A stretch of DNA of 64,000 nt from an uncultured Clostridia bacterium (GTDB taxonomy: Bacteria; Bacillota; Clostridia; Oscillospirales; CAG-272), in contig CAOKAC010000002.1 in the NCBI GenBank assembly GCA_948466345.1, positions 248,001 through 312,000 of the forward strand, read 5' to 3'. The notes below the pieces were generated by a model. It saw nothing but the letters and a program-made list of their open reading frames with translations. It did no database searches and had not been told where the DNA came from. Of the stretch, positions 17,415 through 26,938 are shown one piece after another. Within the stretch, counting starts at the first letter, position 1, and every line of letters starts with the position of its first letter. The position numbers were made by a program, and so were the translations under genes.

Positions 17415-19709
17415 ATGTATATAAAATCCATTCATATAACTTCCTTCGGTCCTTTGAAGGACAAGGATATTGCGTTGGCTCCTGGGCTGAACGTCTTTGA
17501 AGGCGCCAACGAATCCGGTAAAAGCTCTATCGCCATGTTCATCAAGTTTATGCTGTATGGACTGTCCGGCAAAGGAAAAGGCGGTGAACTGCCGGAAAGA
17601 AAAAAATATGCCAACTGGGATACGGGATACGCCGCCGGCACAATGATCCTTTCTACCAAGAAGGGGGACTACCGAATCGAACGGGAACTGTATGTGCCCG
17701 TAGGAGAGTTGGATCGGGGTAATCTGCATGATAGACTGGTGGTAACGGATCCATTCGGTGAACGGTGCTGTCGGGGAGAAACTCCCGGAGAGGCGCTTCT
17801 GGGCATGACAGAGCAGATGTTCTGCAACTCTGTGTTCGTGCGTCAGCTTGCAGACAACAGAATCGATGGTACCGGCATGACGGAAGCCATTGAAAATATT
17901 CTTCTTTCCGGAGATGAGGGAATGAATTCCCGAAAGGCTGCTGCTATATTAGATAAAGAACGAAAAACGCTGCTGCACAAGAACGGCGCCGGCGGTCAAA
18001 TTTATATACTGCGTCAGGAACTGCGCCGTCTGGAGGGAATGCGGGATGAAGAATCCAAAAAAAGCGCCGAGATTATCGCTTTAGAAAGCGCCCTTGCCGA
18101 CAGCGCAGCGCTGATGGAGCGCCGCAAAAAGGAGGGCAGGCGGCTGGCATCTTACGCACAGGCTTACGACAAGCTACAGCGAAAAGCGCGCTTGGACGCC
18201 GCCCTTGCCTGTCAATCAGAAGCTGCCGGGCTGAAAGAACAGCTAGACGCCCTAGCTCCTTATGGAGATATCCGGGAAAAAATGCAGTTGATGGAACGGC
18301 TGTCCAATGGACGGCGGGAATGGGAAACCCAGCTGCGCACCATGCGCCGTTCTCTAGCCGCTATCGATGATGCTCTGCCTCCTGAAATGACACCGGAGGA
18401 AGAAGAAGCCGCCAGAAACCAACAGCAGGAAGCAGCGACTGCGTGCAAGGGAAGAAAAAGCGCTTTTACCGTATCGCTGATTTTGTTCATTCTGGCAGCT
18501 ATCAGCGGCTGCGCCGCCTTTTTCCTGCGTACTATAGATACATATCTTTCCATCGGAGCAGTTGGTTTTGCCGGAATTGCAGCGGTTTGCGGTATCGCCG
18601 CTTTTGTTCGCAGCCTGTCCCAGCTGGAAAAATATCATGCTATATTGCAGGAATGGGGCGTATCTGATACGGATGCTCTGGGTGACGTGATTGAAGAACG
18701 GATTCACCTGTCCAGGCAGCGGATATCCTCTGATTCGGAATACAGCATTTTAGAAACAGAAATTGGTGAGAAAGAAGCGGGGTTAAAAGAAGACACACAA
18801 ACGCTGCGCACCTGCGCCGCCCTGTTCACCGAAGAGGCACCTGATACGGACATTATGACAGAGGGGGCCATGGCGGCAGCAAAAAAATTGCTGGATCAGC
18901 AGGTCCGTCTGCAGGAAGAATACCACACCGCCGCCGGCCGTCTGTCCGCCTTTGCCGATGTGCTGGATCCTGCAATACAGGCTCAAATTACAGACGAAGC
19001 CACAGAGGTTCTGTCTACAAAAGCCGGACAAATTGCCGCCGGATATACGCGGGAAGAAGCAGAAAAGGCCCGCGGAAATGCGGACTTTTGCCGCAGCTCT
19101 GCAGAGGCACAGCAAACCCGCCACACGGAAATGGAAAAAAAGCTCAGCGCTATGCGGGCGGTATTCGTCCCCCCTGCAGAGCTTGCTGAAAAAACAAACG
19201 AACTGCAGCAAGAGCTATTTCTTCTGGAAAAGCGTCACAGCGGTATTACCACCGCTATGGAGACTTTAGAGGCAGCCGGCAACAATTTGCGTCAGGGCAT
19301 ACTTCCCCGGATCGTCAGTGAAGCAGGGGTTTTGCTGGGCATGTTCTCCGGCGGGAAATATCCTACCGTAGGCATCGCAAAAGACTTTTCCATGCATTTA
19401 ATCACCCAAGATAAAATCCGAGAGTTGGATTATCTCTCCAGAGGGACGCAGGACGCCGCATATATCAGTCTCCGATATGCTTTACTGAACGTGCTTTTCC
19501 CAGGCGACCCGCCGCCAGCAGTATTTGACGAAAGCTTTTCCGGAATCGATGCGGACAGGCTTGCTAAAATTTTGACGATGCTTTCCGCTGCAGGAGAGAA
19601 AGGGAATCAATCCCTCCTGTTTTCCTGCAGAAAGCTGGAAGGAGAAATCGTGCAGGCGCTGCCGGCAGGCGGCATGGATCAAGTGATTCGCCTGGAAGTA
19701 CAGAAATGA
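17415..19709 (+). CDS. YhaN-like AAA ATPase, SbcC/Rad50-type
   Basis: 764-residue partner of the upstream nuclease. The N-terminal Walker A reads FEGANESGKSSIAMF. The signature region is near LDYLSRGTQDAAYISLRYALL and Walker B is FDESFSGID near the C-terminus. Long coiled-coil segments (about 200-330 and 440-620) surround a central hydrophobic hairpin of two putative membrane helices (about 350-400, e.g. VSLILFILAAISGCAAFFL). This membrane hairpin is seen in YhaN-type proteins and not in classical SbcC, suggesting action at the membrane. The ATG at 17415 is the first with the family N-terminus MYIKSIHITSFGPL. Confidence 0.88.
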   Translation: MYIKSIHITSFGPLKDKDIALAPGLNVFEGANESGKSSIAMFIKFMLYGLSGKGKGGELPERKKYANWDTGYAAGTMILSTKKGDYRIERELYVPVGELDRGNLHDRLVVTDPFGERCCRGETPGEALLGMTEQMFCNSVFVRQLADNRIDGTGMTEAIENILLSGDEGMNSRKAAAILDKERKTLLHKNGAGGQIYILRQELRRLEGMRDEESKKSAEIIALESALADSAALMERRKKEGRRLASYAQAYDKLQRKARLDAALACQSEAAGLKEQLDALAPYGDIREKMQLMERLSNGRREWETQLRTMRRSLAAIDDALPPEMTPEEEEAARNQQQEAATACKGRKSAFTVSLILFILAAISGCAAFFLRTIDTYLSIGAVGFAGIAAVCGIAAFVRSLSQLEKYHAILQEWGVSDTDALGDVIEERIHLSRQRISSDSEYSILETEIGEKEAGLKEDTQTLRTCAALFTEEAPDTDIMTEGAMAAAKKLLDQQVRLQEEYHTAAGRLSAFADVLDPAIQAQITDEATEVLSTKAGQIAAGYTREEAEKARGNADFCRSSAEAQQTRHTEMEKKLSAMRAVFVPPAELAEKTNELQQELFLLEKRHSGITTAMETLEAAGNNLRQGILPRIVSEAGVLLGMFSGGKYPTVGIAKDFSMHLITQDKIRELDYLSRGTQDAAYISLRYALLNVLFPGDPPPAVFDESFSGIDADRLAKILTMLSAAGEKGNQSLLFSCRKLEGEIVQALPAGGMDQVIRLEVQK

Positions 19710-19737
19710 GACCAGATACGGGAAGGAGGCTGCTTTT

Positions 19738-21000
19738 ATGGATACAGCGTATTTAAAACGGGTGGGCTTGTACATTATCGGTGCCATATTATCCATCTGT
19801 CTCGTATTTTATCTGGGTTTTCATTTGTGGAGAACCTTTACCAGAGAGGTGAAAATCCAGCCCGTTTCGGAAACGACGATTGAAAAAACAACGGAAACAG
19901 GAGGATACATCTTTCGAAAAGAACAAACCCTTTTATTCTCCACAGCAGGGGATGCAGAAAACAATACTTTGTTTCCCATGGTAAGCGACGGTAAACGCCT
20001 TTCAAAAAATGCACAAGCCGCCCGTCTGTATACCGGCAGCAGTATAGATATACGAGCAAAGGTGGCGGAAATTGACCAGAAAATTGCGTTGCTTCAGGAA
20101 TGTGTCAGCGGAGACGTAAAAAACTTAAAAAGCTCTCAAACCATTGATGCGGAAATCGTGGCCATTCTTTCACAAATCCGTGCGGCCGGAGACAGCGGCA
20201 AAACAGCCGATGCCGGCATGCAGCGGGCCGCCTTCTTAGAGGCGGTAAACAAGCGTATGATTCTCTCCGGACTGAGTACGGACTTCGGCAGTGAAATCGC
20301 CGCCCTGCAGGCAGAGCGGGATTCCCTTGTGTCTGATCTCGGCTCTTGTCTGGAAGCAGTCGCTACCCCCGTCAGCGGCTATTATTATGCAGACTGCGAC
20401 GGATATGAAACCGTATTTACAACAGACTTTCTAACGGATGACGCGCTGACCTACCAGGGACTAATGGACAAGCTGCGGTCCACTCCTGTATCGGACAGCA
20501 AAGCAGCCGGCAAAATCGTTACCGACAGCGCATGGTTTCTGGTATGCACCTTGGAACGGGAATACCTGGACGTCTATGAAAGTACCGACAGCTGCACCGT
20601 ATATTTCAGGACCGGTGAAGAATATCGCCTGGACATGGAGGTATACAAAATTTTAGAAGGTGGCGAACGATTTGCTATTATTTTAACCACCAGAGAAATG
20701 CCAAGCGGTTTTGATTTTTCCCGAACGCAGACTGTCCGGTTTCCTACCGCGGAATATACCGGCTTTCAAATTCCGGTGTCTGCGGTGCGGGTCGTTGACG
20801 GAATCACCGGCGTATATGTGCTGGACGGTTCTACCGTGGCATTCCGGCCAATATCCAGCTTGGTAATCACCGATGGATATTATATTGTAGAGACAAACCC
20901 GGATGCAGATCCGCCTGAGGGGTATCAGTGGCTTGCCCAGCATGAAAATTTGATTATAGAAGGCAGAGCGCTGTACCATGGAAAGGTTCTCAGCGGCTGA
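19738..21000 (+). CDS. HlyD-like membrane adaptor protein of unknown role
   Basis: 420 residues. A single transmembrane helix near the N-terminus (about 10-30, VGLYIIGAILSICLVFYLGFH) is followed by an extracytoplasmic region with the short beta-barrel/helical-hairpin pattern of HlyD/membrane-fusion adaptors. A central helical hairpin lies at about 95-200 (SIDIRAKVAEIDQKIALLQE, AALQAERDSLVSDLGS). The C-terminal beta-barrel carries FQIPVSAVRVVDGITGVYVLDG. No ABC exporter gene is adjacent. It sits immediately before yggS-sepF, as in other clostridia, suggesting an envelope or division-related role; this is inference. GGAGG precedes the ATG. Confidence 0.72.
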   Translation: MDTAYLKRVGLYIIGAILSICLVFYLGFHLWRTFTREVKIQPVSETTIEKTTETGGYIFRKEQTLLFSTAGDAENNTLFPMVSDGKRLSKNAQAARLYTGSSIDIRAKVAEIDQKIALLQECVSGDVKNLKSSQTIDAEIVAILSQIRAAGDSGKTADAGMQRAAFLEAVNKRMILSGLSTDFGSEIAALQAERDSLVSDLGSCLEAVATPVSGYYYADCDGYETVFTTDFLTDDALTYQGLMDKLRSTPVSDSKAAGKIVTDSAWFLVCTLEREYLDVYESTDSCTVYFRTGEEYRLDMEVYKILEGGERFAIILTTREMPSGFDFSRTQTVRFPTAEYTGFQIPVSAVRVVDGITGVYVLDGSTVAFRPISSLVITDGYYIVETNPDADPPEGYQWLAQHENLIIEGRALYHGKVLSG

Positions 21001-21026
21001 TGGAATAAAGGAAAAGGAGTATGGAC

Positions 21027-21743
21027 ATGACCCCGGAAAGAAAATATATAATATCGGAAAATTATAAACGAATCACAGAAAAAATAGAAAACGCAAAGCT
21101 GCGGCGGGACAGTTCCATAAAAGGTGGCGTAACTTTGCTGGCCGCTACCAAAACAGTGGATCCGGAGGAAATTCTTTTTGCCATTCATGAACTGGGTTTG
21201 CCTGCTGTGGGGGAAAATAAAGTACAGGAATTTATTGCAAAATACGACATGCTGAAAGGGCAAGTGCCTTTGCATATCCTCGGCCACCTGCAAACAAACA
21301 AGGTACGGCAGATTGTTGGGAAAGTGGATATGATTGAATCTGTAGATTCCCTGCATTTAGCCGCGGAAATCGGAAAACGCAGCCAGGCTGCCGGAGTTGT
21401 AACAGATATTTTGGCGGAAATCAATATCGGACGCGAAGAGAACAAAACGGGAATTCTGCCGGAGGAAGCAGAGTCATTTACAGCGGCGCTGGAGGAAATC
21501 CCCGGAATCCGCCTGCGGGGACTGATGACCATGGCGCCAATTTGCAGCAAAAAAGACGAATATTACAAATATTTTTGTAAAACATATGAAATGCACCTTG
21601 ACATTTTCGGAAAAAAAACGCATAATATAATAGAGTCTGTATTATCTATGGGTATGAGTGACAGTTTTGAAGCTGCCATAGAGGCGGGCGCAACAATGGT
21701 CCGCATTGGAAGTGCTATATTCGGGCCGCGGATTTACCTATAA
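21027..21743 (+). CDS. yggS: YggS family pyridoxal phosphate homeostasis protein
   Basis: PLP-binding single-domain protein (PLPBP family) that keeps cellular PLP balanced; no enzymatic activity is established for the family. 238 residues. The PLP lysine is in LLAATKTVDPEEI. Other conserved parts are IGENKVQE-like VGENKVQEF, HILGHLQTNKVRQIV, SVDSLHLA and ALSMGMSDSFEAAI with VRIGSAIFG at the end. AGGAG is 1 nt from the ATG at 21021 and 7 nt from the one at 21027, so 21027 is chosen. It is directly upstream of sepF, the usual context. Confidence 0.94.
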   Translation: MTPERKYIISENYKRITEKIENAKLRRDSSIKGGVTLLAATKTVDPEEILFAIHELGLPAVGENKVQEFIAKYDMLKGQVPLHILGHLQTNKVRQIVGKVDMIESVDSLHLAAEIGKRSQAAGVVTDILAEINIGREENKTGILPEEAESFTAALEEIPGIRLRGLMTMAPICSKKDEYYKYFCKTYEMHLDIFGKKTHNIIESVLSMGMSDSFEAAIEAGATMVRIGSAIFGPRIYL

Positions 21744-21786
21744 CACAGCTAAATACATAGAATAGAAATAAACCGGAGGTTAATTT

Positions 21787-22326
21787 ATGGGCATCGTTGA
21801 CAATATTAAAAAAAGAATGGGGAGCGCCGAAGACGCTTACGATGACGCTTATAATGACGATGGATACTACTCTGAAAGCTTCGGCTCCTATGAAGAGCCG
21901 GAAGAAATGACCGCTTCCGCAGATACTATGGGTAGCGCCTCTGTGAGTACAGGAGCAGGCACAGGACTGAGCGGCATGGGCATGGGCGGCATCAGCTTGT
22001 CTGGCAATGGTGGAAGCGCGCTGGAAATGAAGGTTGTCAAACCGGAATCCTTTGACAGCGTGGCACAGATTGCAGACCATCTGCTTTCCAGAAGAACCGT
22101 CGTTTTAAACTTAGAAAGCACCAACAAAGAAACCGCTCGCCGTCTTATTGACTTTTTGTCCGGTGTAGCCTATTCCATTGACGGATCGCTGAAGAAAATC
22201 GCTACAAACGCATACGTAATCACACCCAATAACGTAGACGTAGGAGATGCAAAGCTTACAAGAAGAGGCGTGCAGACACAGAGTGCACCCCAGGAAAATA
22301 CCTCCGACGAGTTTGGTGAATATTAA
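21787..22326 (+). CDS. sepF: Cell division protein SepF
   Basis: FtsZ-associated division protein that arranges FtsZ filaments and anchors them to the membrane. 179 residues. The N-terminal amphipathic helix is MGIVDNIKKRMG. An acidic, Gly/Ser/Met-rich linker (about 20-75) follows, then the SepF core VVKPESFDSVAQIADHLLSRR, LNLESTNKETARRLIDFLSGVAYSIDGSLKKI and YVITPNNV. GGAGG precedes the ATG by 8 nt. It is part of the yggS-sepF-ylmH-divIVA cluster. Confidence 0.94.
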   Translation: MGIVDNIKKRMGSAEDAYDDAYNDDGYYSESFGSYEEPEEMTASADTMGSASVSTGAGTGLSGMGMGGISLSGNGGSALEMKVVKPESFDSVAQIADHLLSRRTVVLNLESTNKETARRLIDFLSGVAYSIDGSLKKIATNAYVITPNNVDVGDAKLTRRGVQTQSAPQENTSDEFGEY

Positions 22327-22429
22327 TCTAGATACAGAAGCGGCTGCCGCCTCTCGCGCTGGACTTTTCCGCACGGGAGACGGCGCTTGTTCTGTAAAAG
22401 GAAAATACAACAGCAAGTAAGGCGAACCT

Positions 22430-23389
22430 ATGACGACTGGAAATCCTCCCTTACCCGGCGGCGTCCGGATTACTGAAGAAGAGCGGCTGCTGATTGCCAG
22501 GGGCGCGGAGCTTTCCGCGCGAGCGGAACATTCTGCGGTCGCGTCATCTTTTTTATCGCCCCGGCAGCAGCGGATTTTATTTGATAGTGCACTGCGGGAG
22601 AAACGTGCCGGAAAACTCTTTTTCTGGGGCGGCTGCCTTGGAGCGGTCCGGCGCATGGCGATTTACTTGCCTACATGGATTTTGTCCTTTGCAGAAGATG
22701 CCCCGCCTGCCTCCCTCGCACAGCTTTTTACCCAGGACAGGGAAATGTATTTTTTGCGTCTTTTAACTGCGGCCGGCATGGAAGATTCAATAGAATACTG
22801 CTGCCATGATCCATATGCATCCTTGCCGGAAAAGCGGGAAAAAATCCAGGAGGAGGGCCTGCTGTCTGCTTTTGTGCATCCCTTACTTCTGAAAGGCAGC
22901 GGGTTTCGCGCCCTCTCCCACCGCGACTGGTTGGGCTCTCTGATGTCCCTTGGCATAAAACGGGAAATTTTAGGCGACATTGTAATATGGGACGACTTCC
23001 ACGCTGTGGTGTTCTGTCAGACAAAGGGAGCTTCATATCTTATCAGTGAACTGAAAAAAGCCGGACGGGACGCAGTACGCGCCGTACCTTGCCGCTTGCC
23101 GGCTGGCTTTGTACCTCGGCAGCAATATACATCCATCCACGGAACAGTAGCCTCCTCCAGAGCCGACGGCGTTGTACGTATCTTGTGCAACGTATCCAGA
23201 GAAGACGCGGCTGCTCTGATTCAGCGAGGTATGGTAGAAGTCAATTATGATTCCATAGAGGAAACAGATAGGCACATGGAGCCAGGAGATATCATATCCG
23301 TACGCGGATACGGAAAATTCAGGATCGACGAAATCGGGCGGCCTACCACACGGGGCAGGCTTCATCTTACAGCACAAAAGTATCAATGA
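22430..23389 (+). CDS. ylmH: YlmH family RNA-binding protein (S4 domain)
   Basis: Member of the YlmH family, 319 residues, usually encoded beside sepF and divIVA. The C-terminal S4 RNA-binding domain spans about 235-310 (SRADGVVRILCNVSREDAAALIQRG, VNYDSIEETDRHMEPGDIISVRGYGKF). The N-terminal part has FLSPRQQRIL and HRDWLGSLMSLGIKREILGDIVI, characteristic of the family. Studied members bind stalled large ribosomal subunits in quality control and have been linked to division by gene position. AAGG lies 8 nt before the ATG. Confidence 0.9.
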   Translation: MTTGNPPLPGGVRITEEERLLIARGAELSARAEHSAVASSFLSPRQQRILFDSALREKRAGKLFFWGGCLGAVRRMAIYLPTWILSFAEDAPPASLAQLFTQDREMYFLRLLTAAGMEDSIEYCCHDPYASLPEKREKIQEEGLLSAFVHPLLLKGSGFRALSHRDWLGSLMSLGIKREILGDIVIWDDFHAVVFCQTKGASYLISELKKAGRDAVRAVPCRLPAGFVPRQQYTSIHGTVASSRADGVVRILCNVSREDAAALIQRGMVEVNYDSIEETDRHMEPGDIISVRGYGKFRIDEIGRPTTRGRLHLTAQKYQ

Positions 23390-23419
23390 TATAACGACAG
23401 GCAGAAAGGACGCGGCGTT

Positions 23420-24262
23420 ATGAATACAGATTCCACACAAAGATTTACCCTGGTAAAAAAAGGGTACGACCCAGAAGCGGTAGATGTGTATATTGAAAAT
23501 CTCGGGGCAAAAAATCAGTTTCTCCAGGGACGGATCATGGAACTGGAAAAACGCATCCGTCTGGCGGAAGATCTGATTGAAAGTTTGTCCAGAGCAGAAG
23601 ACGAATTGCGGCAAAATATTGCGGACTCAAAAAAAGCGGCGGCGTCTATGATTCTGAATGCCAAAGAGCGGGCGGCCGCACTGTTGGACGAGGCCCGGGC
23701 AGAATGCGGTAAAATCGTGTCTCAGATGGATGATGAAGTGGCAAACCGTATGCAGGTAATAGACGTGATGCGTACCCAAGCTGCCGATTTTAAGGATCAG
23801 CTATTCAATTTATACAGCGGCCACATTGAAATGATTGAAGCCATTGCAAATGCCGCTCAGTCCCCTACGGCTGAACCGGACTACGGCAACCTTGCCGACG
23901 CGGTGAGCACCTTTGAAGAAGCTGGAGAACCGGAGGCAGAGGTACCTGTATTTACAGAATATCCTCAAAACAGCATCTTCCCAAAGAGAGAAGAACCTAA
24001 AGAAGAAGAAGAAGAAGAAATGGAATCGCCGGCAGATGTACCCATCGCCCAGGAGGAGGCGTCTCCTGTAAAAGAAGAAATAGAAAGCGAACCGCAACAC
24101 CAAGAGATTTCGGAGGAAGAAGATGACTTCTTCACCAAAGGAGACGAGGAGCCGGAGAAAATCTATTCTTTTGATACAGAAGCTGTTTCTACTACGGCGA
24201 AAGAAACGGACTATTATCAGTATCTGCGGGAATTTACAGAAAATAACCACAACGATAAATAA
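23420..24262 (+). CDS. divIVA: DivIVA domain cell division/polarity protein
   Basis: Coiled-coil protein that binds curved membrane at poles and septa. 280 residues. The N-terminal DivIVA domain reads FTLVKKGYDPEAVDVYIENL. A long coiled coil (about 35-145) follows with E/K/A-rich heptads. The C-terminal half is an acidic low-complexity region (about 155-260, runs of E) that is probably disordered. It follows ylmH by 30 nt and precedes lspA by 23 nt, within the division cluster. Confidence 0.9.
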   Translation: MNTDSTQRFTLVKKGYDPEAVDVYIENLGAKNQFLQGRIMELEKRIRLAEDLIESLSRAEDELRQNIADSKKAAASMILNAKERAAALLDEARAECGKIVSQMDDEVANRMQVIDVMRTQAADFKDQLFNLYSGHIEMIEAIANAAQSPTAEPDYGNLADAVSTFEEAGEPEAEVPVFTEYPQNSIFPKREEPKEEEEEEMESPADVPIAQEEASPVKEEIESEPQHQEISEEEDDFFTKGDEEPEKIYSFDTEAVSTTAKETDYYQYLREFTENNHNDK

Positions 24263-24285
24263 TTCCAGAAAGGCATATTTAAAAT

Positions 24286-24807
24286 ATGATTTTGTGTCTT
24301 GTAATAGCGGCTGTCGCTATATTTCTGGATCAGATAACAAAGCTTCTGGTCGTACAAAATATTAGTGAAGGCGCCTCTGTAGAAGGAATCAGAGGCGTTT
24401 TTCGTCTTACCTATATTGAAAATAAAGGAGCCGCCTTCGGCATTTTAGCGGAGCATCGCTGGATCTTTATGATCTTATCTGTAATCGCTATCGCCGCAAT
24501 TCTGTTTTACCTCTGGCGTGAAAAACCAAGGAGCATCCTGGTGTGTCTGTCCCTTGGCATGATTTTAGGCGGCGGCATCGGCAATATGATTGACCGGATT
24601 TTGCGTGGCGCTGTTATTGACTTTGTAGAAGTGAAGCTGATCCACTTTCCTTACATATTCAACATAGCAGATGCTTTTGTGTGTATCGGCTGCGTGTTGC
24701 TGATTCTGTATTTGATCCTTTCCGAAGTACAAAACAAGAAAAAACAAAAAAAGCAGCGCAACGCAGAAACAGACGCAGCGTCTTCTGACGGTGAGGCAGA
24801 CGCATGA
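24286..24807 (+). CDS. lspA: Lipoprotein signal peptidase (signal peptidase II)
   Basis: Membrane aspartyl protease that removes lipoprotein signal peptides; 173 residues with four helices. Catalytic aspartates lie in GNMIDRILRGAVIDF and FNIADAFV. The YIENKGAAFGIL segment is also conserved. The C-terminus is a charged tail (NKKKQKKQRNAE). The stop overlaps the rluD ATG (ATGA). A lipoprotein substrate is encoded in this window at 31151-32215. Confidence 0.94.
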   Translation: MILCLVIAAVAIFLDQITKLLVVQNISEGASVEGIRGVFRLTYIENKGAAFGILAEHRWIFMILSVIAIAAILFYLWREKPRSILVCLSLGMILGGGIGNMIDRILRGAVIDFVEVKLIHFPYIFNIADAFVCIGCVLLILYLILSEVQNKKKQKKQRNAETDAASSDGEADA

Positions 24808-25745
24808 GCCTGTGCCAGGAAGAACAAATCGTAGCAGTGGCAGAAGAAGCGGTCGGCAAGCGAGTGGACGTGTTTTTGTCTGCAGCGTTGTCCATGTCTC
24901 GCAGCGCCGTCCAGCACCTGCTGGACACAGGTGCGGTGACCAAAGCAGGAGAAAGGGTCTCAAAAAGCCTGCGGGTAGAAGCGGAAGACTCTTTTATTGT
25001 CCGCCTGCCTCCGGTGCGGGAGTGCGAGATACAGCCAGAGAATATTCCTCTGGATATTGTATACGAAGACAACGATATCGTGATCGTAAACAAACCGCAA
25101 GGGATGGTAGTCCATCCGGCGCCAGGCCATACGGACGGAACACTTGTCTCCGCCCTTTTATATCATACGGGAGACAGCTTGTCTGATATAAACGGAATCA
25201 TTCGCCCCGGCATCGTCCACCGGATTGACCGGGATACCAGCGGACTGATCGCAGTGGCCAAAAACAATGCCGCGCATCTTTCTCTTGCCGCGCAGCTGGA
25301 AGACCACTCTATGTATCGAAGCTACAGCGCTATTCTGCGGGGTAAGATTCCAGAAGGGGGCACGATTGACGCTCCCATCGGCAGACATCGGACGAACCGC
25401 AAAAAAATGGCGGTCCTGCAGGCCGGCGGTCGGCGGGCCGTCACCCACTACGAACCAATATGTCCCCTTACAGGGCATACCCTGTGCAGGCTGCGGCTGG
25501 AAACAGGACGCACCCACCAAATCCGGGTACATATGGCTTATATCGGGCATCCCGTTCTAGGGGATCCTGTATATGGGGGTGGACAAGCTCCCTTTGAAAA
25601 AAAACATCCCGCGCTGTTTCATGGACAGTGCCTGCATGCGGGAGAGCTTTCCTTTGTCCACCCGACGACAGGCCGGCAGGTAACCTTCCGCTGTGATCCC
25701 CCCGCAAATTTTACCCGAATCGTGGAGCTATTGGAACAGGAATAA
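24804..25745 (+). CDS. rluD: RluD-type rRNA pseudouridine synthase
   Basis: RluA/RluD family enzyme that converts uridines to pseudouridine in large-subunit rRNA. 313 residues. An S4 domain occupies about 15-80 (GKRVDVFLSAALSMSRSAVQHLLDTG). The catalytic aspartate is in HRIDRDTSGLIAVAKN, and the family motif LETGRTHQIRVHMAYIGHPVLGDPVYG is near the C-terminus. It overlaps lspA by 4 nt and is the last gene of the division cluster before prs. Confidence 0.93.
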   Translation: MSLCQEEQIVAVAEEAVGKRVDVFLSAALSMSRSAVQHLLDTGAVTKAGERVSKSLRVEAEDSFIVRLPPVRECEIQPENIPLDIVYEDNDIVIVNKPQGMVVHPAPGHTDGTLVSALLYHTGDSLSDINGIIRPGIVHRIDRDTSGLIAVAKNNAAHLSLAAQLEDHSMYRSYSAILRGKIPEGGTIDAPIGRHRTNRKKMAVLQAGGRRAVTHYEPICPLTGHTLCRLRLETGRTHQIRVHMAYIGHPVLGDPVYGGGQAPFEKKHPALFHGQCLHAGELSFVHPTTGRQVTFRCDPPANFTRIVELLEQE

Positions 25746-25776
25746 AAACTTGAGAAAGAAAGGAACGGCCATAAAA

Positions 25777-26877
25777 ATGGATCAAACTGCAATTGCGCTG
25801 CTTCCCCTTCCTGGAATGGAATGGATGGCTACAGGAATCCTTGCCTATCTGCAAACAGTCTGCAAGGATGTCCCCTGCGAGATTCTGCCGGTAGAACTGC
25901 CCCGATTCGCCACAGGCGATGCAAAAGCGGTGCTGCAGAATTCTGTCCGTGGAAAAGATGTGTATATTCTGGTAGACGTAGGCAACTACAGCCAGACTTA
26001 CGCTATCTTTGATCGGGAAAACAGTATGTCCCCAGACGACCACTTTCAAAATTTGGTGCGCGCTATTTCCGCTATCGGCGGCAAAGCGGACCGGGTAAAT
26101 GTGATCGCTCCCTTTTTATACAGCGCCCGTCAGGACAGGCGCGTGGCCAGGGAATCTCTGGACTGTGCCGTTGCGCTGCAGCATCTGGAATCCATTGGTG
26201 TTTCTAATGTGATGTCTTTTGATCTCCACGACAGCCGCGTACAGAACGCCACTCCCTTTATGGGCTTTGACAATCTGATGCCTACATATCAAACCATTAA
26301 AGCCCTATGCAGCAGTTTTACGGATTTGTGCTTCGATGAAGACCATATGGTGGTAGTCAGTCCAGACTTCGGCGGAATTAATCGAAATTTTGCCTATGCA
26401 AATGAGCTTGGTATAGACCTTGGCATGTTCTATAAGAGAAGAAATGTAAAAAAAGTGCAGGATGGAAAAAATCCGGTAGAGCTGCACAAATATATTGGAC
26501 CGGATGTAGCAGGCAAAGACGTCCTGATTATAGACGACATTATCGCTTCAGGGGATTCTATGTTGGATTCCGTCACACGAATCAAAGAATTTGGCGCCAA
26601 GCGGGTGTTTGTAGGTGTCACCTTCGGATTTTTCACTGGCGGAACAGAAAGATTTGATGCCGCCTTTAAAAACGGACTTTTGGAAGCTGTATTTGTCACC
26701 AACGCGTCCTACCGCAGCCCCGCAGTCACCAGCGCACCCTGGTACAGAGAAGTGGATTTGCTGAAATATATTTCCTTTTACATTTTCTCTGTGCATACCG
26801 GCAATTCTGTCTCTACTCTGCTGGATCCCCATACAAAAATTGAAGAGCTGATGCAGGCATATCAGGTCCATAAATAA
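25777..26877 (+). CDS. prs: Ribose-phosphate pyrophosphokinase (PRPP synthetase)
   Basis: Makes PRPP from ribose 5-phosphate and ATP, used by PyrE in this window and by purine and histidine synthesis. 366 residues, longer than the common ~315-residue enzyme. Motifs are FLYSARQDRRVARES (catalytic flexible loop), MSFDLHDSRVQN and the PRPP-binding site VLIIDDIIASGDSML. The ATG at 25777 has AAAGGA upstream; the longer ORF overlaps rluD and has no family similarity. It appears to be a clostridial long-form variant with extra residues in the C-terminal half. Confidence 0.9.
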   Translation: MDQTAIALLPLPGMEWMATGILAYLQTVCKDVPCEILPVELPRFATGDAKAVLQNSVRGKDVYILVDVGNYSQTYAIFDRENSMSPDDHFQNLVRAISAIGGKADRVNVIAPFLYSARQDRRVARESLDCAVALQHLESIGVSNVMSFDLHDSRVQNATPFMGFDNLMPTYQTIKALCSSFTDLCFDEDHMVVVSPDFGGINRNFAYANELGIDLGMFYKRRNVKKVQDGKNPVELHKYIGPDVAGKDVLIIDDIIASGDSMLDSVTRIKEFGAKRVFVGVTFGFFTGGTERFDAAFKNGLLEAVFVTNASYRSPAVTSAPWYREVDLLKYISFYIFSVHTGNSVSTLLDPHTKIEELMQAYQVHK

Positions 26878-26903
26878 ACGGTTAAATTTATTTTCGCCCC
26901 CTC

Positions 26904-26932
26904 TTGACAAAATCTTTTCTTTGTGATAAGAT
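26904..26932 (+). promoter_or_regulatory. Promoter of the T-box leader
   Basis: TTGACA, 17 bp, TAAGAT; the predicted start is near 26939, just before stem I of the T-box leader. Confidence 0.8.
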
Positions 26933-26938
26933 ACATTC

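Noticed and set aside
16266..19709. A defence system around the YhaO/YhaN pair
   Set aside because: The pair matches the housekeeping YhaO/YhaN layout, next to division genes, with no other defence-type genes.
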